Source of the DNA: CAVTRI01 sp963737075
GTDB taxonomy: Bacteria; Actinomycetota; Acidimicrobiia; Acidimicrobiales; Palsa-688
Assembly (NCBI GenBank): GCA_963737075.1
Contig: CAVTRI010000002.1
Span: forward strand, 2,232,001 to 2,296,000
Length of the DNA stretch: 64,000 nt
Reading direction: 5' to 3'
The position numbers and the translations under genes are program-made. This document shows, in pieces, positions 58,669 through 64,000 of this stretch (position 1 is the stretch's first letter; each line of letters starts with the position of its first letter). The notes beneath the pieces are model-generated. The model had not been told where the DNA came from. It saw nothing but the letters and a program-made list of their open reading frames with translations, and made no database searches.

Positions 58669-59793
58669 GTGAGCACTGTGTGGGCGGACGTCCCCGCCCA
58701 GCCGGACGCGCTGGCGGCGCTGGCCGCCGCGGCGCGCAACCCGGTGCACGCCTACCTGCTCGTCGGCCAGCCGGGCGCTGGCGTGGGCGAGGCAGCGACG
58801 GCCTTCGCGGCCGCGTTGTTGTGCCTCGACGGCGGGGACGGTACCTGCGAGACGTGCTCGCGGGTCCGATCGGGCGTCCACCCCGATGTGGCGCATGTCG
58901 AGCGGGAAGGGCCCTACATCAGCATCGACACGGCCCGAGAAGTGGCCCGCCTCGCCGCCCGTAGCCCCGTCGAGGGCGAACGCAAGATCCTGGTCCTGCA
59001 CGACTTTCACCTCGTGAAAGAAGCCGGCCCCGCCCTGCTCAAGACCGTCGAGGAGCCGCCGGCATCGGCGGTGTTCGTGATCCTCGCCGAGCATGTGCCC
59101 GCCGAGCTGGTCACCATCGCCTCCCGGTGTGTACGGGTCGATTTCGCCCCGCTCTCACCCTCCCAAGTGGCCGCCGCGCTCGAGGCGGACGGCATGGCAC
59201 CTGACAACGCCCGGGAACTGGCGGAGGCGGCCGAGGGACGCTTGGACCGGGCCCGCCTGCTGGCCCACGACCCGGGTTTCCGAGCGCGCCGCAAGTCGTG
59301 GCGCTCGGTGCCTGACCGTTTGGACGGGACCGGGGCGACTGCAGCCGCCCTGGCCGACGAGCTGGTCGCCGGCCTGGAAGGCAGCGTGGCTCCGCTGCGG
59401 GCGCGACAGGAGGAGGAGCTGGCCGCGCTCGAAGCCCGCAACATCAGAGCCGCCGAGGTGACCGGTCGGGCCGCCAGGCCGGCGAGAGGCGGCGCCAAAG
59501 CGGGCGTCAAGGAACTGGAAGAGCGGCACCGACGGGAGCTGCGCCGGCAGCGGACGGACGAGCTGCGCGCCGGGCTGACCGCCCTCGCCGGGGCGTACCG
59601 CGACCGGTTGGCCGACCCGCGGCGAGCAGGAACTGCCCTCGCCGCGCTCGAGCAGGTGCACGCCACCGCGGTAGCCCTTCAGTACAACCCTGGTGAGCTG
59701 CTGCTTCTCCAGGGACTGCTGGCTCGGCTCAGTCAGGCACAGCGGGACGTCCGCGGCGCCCTCAGTGTTGTCCCGGGTGAGCGCCCGGACTGA
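58669..59793 (+). CDS. holB: DNA polymerase III delta' subunit
   Basis: 374 residues from GTG 58669. Clamp-loader fold: AYLLVGQPGAGVGEAATAFA, where the Walker lysine is replaced (delta' does not hydrolyse ATP), zinc cysteines (CLDGGDGTCETC, one fewer than usual visible), HPDVAHVE, and KTVEEPPASAVFVILAEH. The C-terminal third is a charged coiled coil (ELAALEARNIRAAEVT, KELEERHRRELRRQRTDELR). Loads the sliding clamp. Its 3' end overlaps the convergent response-regulator gene by 32 bases. Confidence 0.93.
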   Translation: MSTVWADVPAQPDALAALAAAARNPVHAYLLVGQPGAGVGEAATAFAAALLCLDGGDGTCETCSRVRSGVHPDVAHVEREGPYISIDTAREVARLAARSPVEGERKILVLHDFHLVKEAGPALLKTVEEPPASAVFVILAEHVPAELVTIASRCVRVDFAPLSPSQVAAALEADGMAPDNARELAEAAEGRLDRARLLAHDPGFRARRKSWRSVPDRLDGTGATAAALADELVAGLEGSVAPLRARQEEELAALEARNIRAAEVTGRAARPARGGAKAGVKELEERHRRELRRQRTDELRAGLTALAGAYRDRLADPRRAGTALAALEQVHATAVALQYNPGELLLLQGLLARLSQAQRDVRGALSVVPGERPD

Positions 59794-60439
59794 CCAGCCC
59801 TGTCTCGTAGGCGATCACCACCAGCTGCGCCCGGTCCCGGGCGCCGAGCTTGGACATCGTTCGGCTGACGTGGGTCTTCGCCGTCAGCGGGCTCATGAAC
59901 AACTGCGATGCGATCTCCTCGTTGCTGAGCCCAGCGGCGACGAGCGTCAGGACCTCGCGCTCGCGTTCGGTCAGCACCGATAGGGCCTGGCCGTCGGTAT
60001 GGCCCGGCCGTGGCGTGGCGGTGACGGACGCGATGAGCCGGCGGGTCACGCTGGGGGAGAGGAGGGAGTCACCTCGGGCGACGACGCGGATGGCATGCAG
60101 TAGCTCGTCGGGTTCGGTGTCTTTCACCAAGAACCCGGCTGCGCCGGCCTGGAGCGCCTCGAAAACGTACTCGTCCGACTCGAACGTGGTCAGGATCAGG
60201 ACGTGCAACCCGGCGAGCGTTGGATCGGCGCTGATGCGCCTGGTGGCTTCCAGCCCGTCCACGCCGGGCATGCGGATGTCCATCAGGATCACGTCTGCGT
60301 GGTGGCGCCTGGCCAGCTCGATCGCCTCGCCTCCATCCGCGGCCTCGCCCAATACCTCGACGTCCTCGGCGCCCCCGACGAGGATCCGGAACCCGGCGCG
60401 TATGAGCGCCTGATCATCGGCCAGGACGACCCGGATCAC
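59762..60439 (-). CDS. LuxR/NarL-family response regulator
   Basis: 225 residues from GTG 60439, overlapping the kinase stop (GTGA). Receiver domain with acidic pocket (VVLADDQALIRAGF), phospho-acceptor Asp in DVILMDIRMPG (about 54) and Lys in GFLVKDTEPDEL. C-terminal helix-turn-helix LTEREREVLTLVAAGLSNEE...AKTHVSRTMSKLGARDRAQL. Forms a pair with the histidine kinase just upstream. Target genes unknown; the P450 is divergent from the kinase. Confidence 0.96.
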   Translation of the reverse strand: MIRVVLADDQALIRAGFRILVGGAEDVEVLGEAADGGEAIELARRHHADVILMDIRMPGVDGLEATRRISADPTLAGLHVLILTTFESDEYVFEALQAGAAGFLVKDTEPDELLHAIRVVARGDSLLSPSVTRRLIASVTATPRPGHTDGQALSVLTEREREVLTLVAAGLSNEEIASQLFMSPLTAKTHVSRTMSKLGARDRAQLVVIAYETGLVSPGAHPGQH

Positions 60440-61794
60440 GCCCGACCCGCCTTCCCAGCCGCCTCGGCGGGAGAGGCTGCGGGCGAGCCAGGCGTGCCCG
60501 CCGAGCCAGCAACCGGCGAGCCGGGCGTGCCCGCCGGAGCCGAAGACCCAGCCGCCTCGGCAGGGGAGGCTGCAGGCGAGCCGGGCGTGCCCGCCGAACC
60601 AGCAACCGGCGCTCCAAGCCCACGTGGGATCGTCGCTCGAACCCGGAACCCGCCGCCCGGATTCGGCCGGGCGTCCACATGGCCTCCGAAAGCCGCCGCC
60701 CGCTCCTGCATCCCCGCGATGCCCGTGCCAGATCCCTCCCCGGACCCCGGTGCCCCTCCCGTGCCGTCGTCGTCCACCTGCACCACGAGCCGGTCCGCAG
60801 CGAACGCGAGCCGGACCGTGGCATGCGTGGCCGCGGCATGGCGCAGCACGTTGGTCAACGATTCCTGCACGATGCGATAGGCGGCTAGTTCGACCGAGGC
60901 CGGCAGCTCAGCCCTGGAACCCTCGATGTAAAGCTGGGTTACCACCCCGGCCTGGGTGGTGGCGTCAACGAGCGCTTCGAGCTGCTGCAACCGGGGCGCG
61001 GGGCCGATTGGCTCCGCCTCATCGACGCCGCGCAGCACGTTGAGGATCGCCCTCAGCTCCCGCAGCCCCTCCTTGCTCGCCTCGCGGATCGCCTGGAGGG
61101 CGTTGGCCACACCGGTCGGGTCTCTCTCGAGGAGGTGGGTGGCCGCGCTCGCCTGGACGTTGATCGTGGCCATGCTGTGGGCGACGACGTCGTGCAGCTC
61201 GCGGGCGATCCTCAGGCGCTCGGCGTCCACCCGCCGGCGGGCTTCCTCTTCTCTCATCCGCTCGGCTCGTTCCGCCCGCTCCCGCATGGCGGCCACCCAC
61301 TGTCGGCGGGCGCCAGCGTAGAAACCCAGCGCGACCGCGGCGATCACTTCCGCCCACAGGACCGAGTTGGCGCCGCCGAACCACCCGAACGGCGACGCCA
61401 GGCCCTCGGCCACCCACATGGCCGCCAGACCGCCAGCGGCGGCGACCAGGGTTACCCGGCGGGGGCGCGACGACGCCACGGTATAGAGCCCGACCAGGGG
61501 GATCAAGGCGGCCGCGCCGTCCACGTAGCCGAGCGCGGCCCATACCGTGGTGCCCACGACGCCCAGCGCGTAGATGGTTAGCGGGGCCCGGCGACGCCAG
61601 ATGAGCGCCAGGCCGGGGACCGCGATGAGCAGCACGTAGGCCCAGGCTCCTGGGTGCTGGTCCGGGCGGATGCCGTTGTAGCTGTTGTGCGGGTGGACTT
61701 CCCCCGCAGAGCCGACCAACGCCAACAGGGTGACGCCGAGCGCGCGCGCGACGTCGAAGGCCTGGCTCCGGCTGACCTGGCGCGAGGCAACCAC
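60436..61794 (-). CDS. Sensor histidine kinase (HisKA_3 type)
   Basis: 452 residues from GTG 61794; the frame continues upstream but has no conserved sequence. Five or six N-terminal membrane helices, then RIARELHDVVAHSMATINVQ (phospho-His in ELHD), and an HATPase_c region (AYRIVQESLTNVLRHAAATH; VDDDGTG; GIAGMQERAAAFGGHV). The last 60 residues are a Pro/Ala/Gly-rich tail made of a repeated block (GSAGTPGSPAASPAEAAG twice), unusual for this family. Directly coupled to the response regulator. Confidence 0.93.
   Translation of the reverse strand: MVASRQVSRSQAFDVARALGVTLLALVGSAGEVHPHNSYNGIRPDQHPGAWAYVLLIAVPGLALIWRRRAPLTIYALGVVGTTVWAALGYVDGAAALIPLVGLYTVASSRPRRVTLVAAAGGLAAMWVAEGLASPFGWFGGANSVLWAEVIAAVALGFYAGARRQWVAAMRERAERAERMREEEARRRVDAERLRIARELHDVVAHSMATINVQASAATHLLERDPTGVANALQAIREASKEGLRELRAILNVLRGVDEAEPIGPAPRLQQLEALVDATTQAGVVTQLYIEGSRAELPASVELAAYRIVQESLTNVLRHAAATHATVRLAFAADRLVVQVDDDGTGGAPGSGEGSGTGIAGMQERAAAFGGHVDARPNPGGGFRVRATIPRGLGAPVAGSAGTPGSPAASPAEAAGSSAPAGTPGSPVAGSAGTPGSPAASPAEAAGKAGRA
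60455..60620. repeat. Internal direct repeat in the 3' end of the histidine kinase gene
   Basis: A block of about 65 bases (approximately 60455-60520) recurs at about 60548-60613 with a few changes, plus a shorter partial copy between. It encodes the repeated Ala/Gly/Pro/Ser tail of the kinase. Likely slipped-strand expansion. Confidence 0.7.
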
Positions 61795-61974
61795 ACGCCA
61801 AGCGTAAGCCTTGTCACCGCCGCAGTCGTCCTGCTGCGGTGGGCGGCGCGTACTCCGCACGGTGTATCTGTGAACCCTCCCCATGGTGGGGAAGCAAATC
61901 CTCCTCTCGGCCGACGACGTACAAACGAGCATGCGGATGATGAGACCCATCGCCTCCCAGTGAGAGGATGAACC

Positions 61975-63195
61975 ATGGCTGACACGACCGTCACCTTCAA
62001 CCCCTTCGAGCCCGGCTTCACCAACAACCCGTACCCGCACTATCAGCAGCTGCGGCAGGCCGATCCCGTGCACAGCAACCCGATCGGCATCTGGATGCTG
62101 TTCGACTACGACGACGTCCTGCGCTTGCTCCGGGATCAGTCGCTGAGCGTCGAGATGCGCCACGCCCACCCCACGCCGCTCGATGCCATGGAAGCGGAAG
62201 CCCTCGGCGACCGCGAACCGCAACAGAGCCTGGCGATGCTCGACCGCGACCCGCCGGACCACACCCGGCTCCGCAGACTCGTGTCCAAGGCGTTCACTCC
62301 CCGGATGATCGAGCAGCTGCGACCCCGAATCGCCGACATCGTCGACCACGCGCTCGCCGCGGCCCCGCCCGGTCGCAGCGAAGGGTGGGACCTCATCGAG
62401 GGCCTCGCGTTTCCCCTGCCCTTCCAGGTGATCAGCGAGCTGCTCGGCACCCCGGAAACCGACGTGGCCCAACTGCGGGAGTGGTCCGGCACCCTGGTGC
62501 AGGGGTTGGAACCGGTCACGGACGTGGACACGTTACGGGCCATCGACGCGGCCGTTCAGTCCATGGACGGTCTGGTCCGGGACATCATCGCGTGGAAACG
62601 GACGCACCCGGCCGACGACCTCATGTCCGGGCTGATCGCCGTCGAAGAGGACGGTGAGTCCCTCACCGAGCAAGAGCTTGTCGACCAGGTGACGCTGCTG
62701 TACATCGCCGGGCACGAAACGACCGTCAACCTCATCGGCAACGGCACGCTGGCCCTCCTCCGGCACCCCGACCAACTCCAGCGTTTGCGGGACGATCCGA
62801 CGCTGGACGCCAACGCTGTCGAGGAGTTGCTGCGCTACGACAGCCCTGTGCAGATGACCCGCCGCATCACGGTGTCCCCGTTCGAGGTGGGGGATCGCAC
62901 CATCGAGGAGGGCGCCTTCGTCATGCTGGGGCTGGGTTCGGCCAATCGCGACCCTGCTCACTGGGGACCGACGGCCGACGAGCTCGACCTCGGGCGGGAG
63001 GGCGCCAATGGGCACCTCGCGTTCGGCGGTGGCCACCACTACTGCCTCGGGGCGGCCCTCGCGCGGCTGGAAGGCCAGGTGGCCATAGGATCGCTGGTGC
63101 GGGCCTTTCCCCAGCTGCAACTGGCGGGCGAGCCAGAGTGGAACGGGCGGATCAACCTCCGGGGTTTGCGACAGCTTCCGTTGTCGTTGGGCTGA
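61975..63195 (+). CDS. Cytochrome P450
   Basis: 406 residues from ATG 61975. I-helix AGHETTVNLIGNG (acid-alcohol pair), K-helix ExxR in EELLRYDSPVQMTRR, and heme loop FGGGHHYCLGAALARLE (Cys about 356). Soluble bacterial class I enzyme (no membrane anchor), near CYP107-like groups by overall look. Needs a ferredoxin and reductase, which are not adjacent. Divergent from the two-component system, with about 180 bp between. Confidence 0.96.
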   Translation: MADTTVTFNPFEPGFTNNPYPHYQQLRQADPVHSNPIGIWMLFDYDDVLRLLRDQSLSVEMRHAHPTPLDAMEAEALGDREPQQSLAMLDRDPPDHTRLRRLVSKAFTPRMIEQLRPRIADIVDHALAAAPPGRSEGWDLIEGLAFPLPFQVISELLGTPETDVAQLREWSGTLVQGLEPVTDVDTLRAIDAAVQSMDGLVRDIIAWKRTHPADDLMSGLIAVEEDGESLTEQELVDQVTLLYIAGHETTVNLIGNGTLALLRHPDQLQRLRDDPTLDANAVEELLRYDSPVQMTRRITVSPFEVGDRTIEEGAFVMLGLGSANRDPAHWGPTADELDLGREGANGHLAFGGGHHYCLGAALARLEGQVAIGSLVRAFPQLQLAGEPEWNGRINLRGLRQLPLSLG

Positions 63196-63365
63196 CGTGC
63201 GGGTCCTCATCGACGAGCCGAACGCGGCCCCGCGCGACCGGGTGCAGGCCGCGCTCCTCTATCCCTCGCTCTACGAAGCATCGCCGCGGTCTCCGTGAAC
63301 ACCTTGCGAAGGCGGCGCAGGTGCTGGAGAGCTCGCCCACAACATAAGCGCTACCGTCGCGCGCC

Positions 63366-63719
63366 GTGTCCAAGGATTGGGCCCGTCCGGTGGTGCACTG
63401 GGAGCTGGTCGCCCGCGACCCGCAGCGTCAGGCGGCGTTCTATCGCGAGGTGTTCCACTGGGATATCGGGGAAGGGCCGATCATGTTCGTCCCTCCTGGG
63501 CTTGGCGGCCCCGAGCCTGGTCCCGCTGGCCATCTGCGCCAGGGCGACGAACCAGGCGTGACCCTCTACGTGCAGGTCCGCGACCTGCCTGAGTCGCTCG
63601 AAGTCGTGCGAGGAGCGGGTGGGGACGTGGTGGCGGAGCCGTTCGACCTCCCGGGCGGGCCGACGCTGGCGTTTGTGACCGATCCTGAGGGCAACGCGCT
63701 TACCCTGGTGCAGCAGTAG
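63366..63719 (+). CDS. VOC-family (glyoxalase-like) protein
   Basis: 117 residues from GTG 63366. Single VOC domain: PVVHWELVARDPQRQAAFYR (His-Trp-Glu first strand) and TLYVQVRDLPESLEVVRGAG, ending LAFVTDPEGNALTLVQQ. This form, with HWELxxxDPxxxxxFY, is common in Actinobacteria as an uncharacterised binding protein. The 3' end overlaps the convergent partial gene by 20 bases. Confidence 0.85.
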   Translation: MSKDWARPVVHWELVARDPQRQAAFYREVFHWDIGEGPIMFVPPGLGGPEPGPAGHLRQGDEPGVTLYVQVRDLPESLEVVRGAGGDVVAEPFDLPGGPTLAFVTDPEGNALTLVQQ

Positions 63720-64000
63720 CGCCGGGGCTGTCGGCATCTGAGTCGCCGCCCGGGGAAGGGCCCGGCTCGTCGAGTTCCCAGTAGCGGCCGGTGCGAAGCG
63801 AGCTGCCATCGACGAACGCCATGAACGCCTGTGCCACAGGGTCGCTCACCCAGCGGGCGCCGCAGGCATCCGCGTCGTCCTCCGACTGCCACAGGTCGAC
63901 CACCAGCCAGTCACCTCCCTTGCCCTTTGCGGTCGTCCGCCGCAGCAACCCTGGCTGTTGGTAGGCGAAGTCGCTTTGGAGCGCCTTGTCAGCGGCCAGA
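63700..64000 (-). CDS. Partial ABM-like (antibiotic biosynthesis monooxygenase fold) hypothetical protein
   Basis: The 3' 99 codons of a gene that begins beyond the right edge; the frame is open to the last base (ADKALQSDFAYQQPGLLRRT...). The middle (DWLVVDLWQSEDDADACGARW then DPVAQAFMAFVDGSSLRTG) fits a dimeric alpha-beta barrel of the ABM/DUF family: a beta strand with a tryptophan followed by a helix holding the last hydrophobic patch. Function unknown. Confidence 0.65.
   Translation of the reverse strand, partial: LAADKALQSDFAYQQPGLLRRTTAKGKGGDWLVVDLWQSEDDADACGARWVSDPVAQAFMAFVDGSSLRTGRYWELDEPGPSPGGDSDADSPGATAAPG

Noticed and set aside
1..64000. tRNA, rRNA or CRISPR arrays
   Set aside because: Scanning by eye for T-loop and CCA-type motifs and for direct-repeat arrays found none; a covariance search would be needed to exclude them.

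Overview
The window is high-GC actinobacterial chromosome. Three glutamine synthetase genes next to an ANTAR-type regulator, glnE, the topA-tmk-holB run, a proton-pumping pyrophosphatase, a DLW-39-like micropeptide and an actinomycete integrative conjugative element (AICE) all point to Actinobacteriota. An Acidimicrobiia-like lineage seems most likely, but this is inference; there is no rRNA or tRNA in the window to confirm it.

Layout. (1) 1-4229: nitrogen assimilation block on both strands: a partial regulator, a type I glutamine synthetase homologue, a eukaryotic-type GlnII broken by one frameshift, and the main adenylylatable GlnA. (2) About 4206-23686: an integrated AICE-like element. It sits exactly at the 3' end of glnA, whose last 25 bases recur as an imperfect copy at 23662-23686. 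Left module, all on the minus strand: int, xis, RepSA-type initiator, TraB/FtsK translocase, two small genes, then a GntR (KorSA-like) repressor with a divergent NUDIX gene. Cargo on the plus strand: a type I restriction system (hsdM, hsdS, hsdR), a DUF5655 nuclease, a 5'-nucleotidase and a HEPN-type pair. An IS1111-like IS110-family insertion splits hsdS, and an IS21-family insertion with a clean 4-bp target duplication splits the nuclease. (3) About 23687-28200: debris of a second related element, with a DUF433/DUF5615 toxin-antitoxin pair, a decayed integrase, a methyltransferase, an APH-like phosphotransferase and the tail of an AICE NUDIX gene. (4) 28375-38000: a frameshifted SDR, two VOC proteins, DoxX-like, CDF efflux, DegV, PlsY-like and other membrane proteins. 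(5) 38006-45165: ABC exporter, glnE, MFS exporter with its TetR regulator. (6) 45291-64000: housekeeping genes (nadE, phoU, STAS/HATPase pair, DtxR-like regulator, hppA, topA, tmk, holB), a two-component system, a cytochrome P450 and small VOC/ABM-like genes.

How the genes work together. GlnE in region 5 is the adenylyltransferase expected to control the GlnA at 2799. In the AICE, a TACCAG motif recurs at the promoters of the transfer operon, of the divergent gntR/NUDIX pair, and just upstream of hsdM, so one repressor may tie transfer and restriction together. Both insertion sequences hit the defence cargo.

The most interesting non-coding signal is a pair of homologous structured segments, one in the long right end of the IS1111-like element (about 14960-15110) and one standing alone at about 23296-23515. 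They share a hairpin with compensatory base changes and a closing stem around a variable loop. I read the first as the candidate bridge (seek) RNA of the transposase and the second as an orphan relative.
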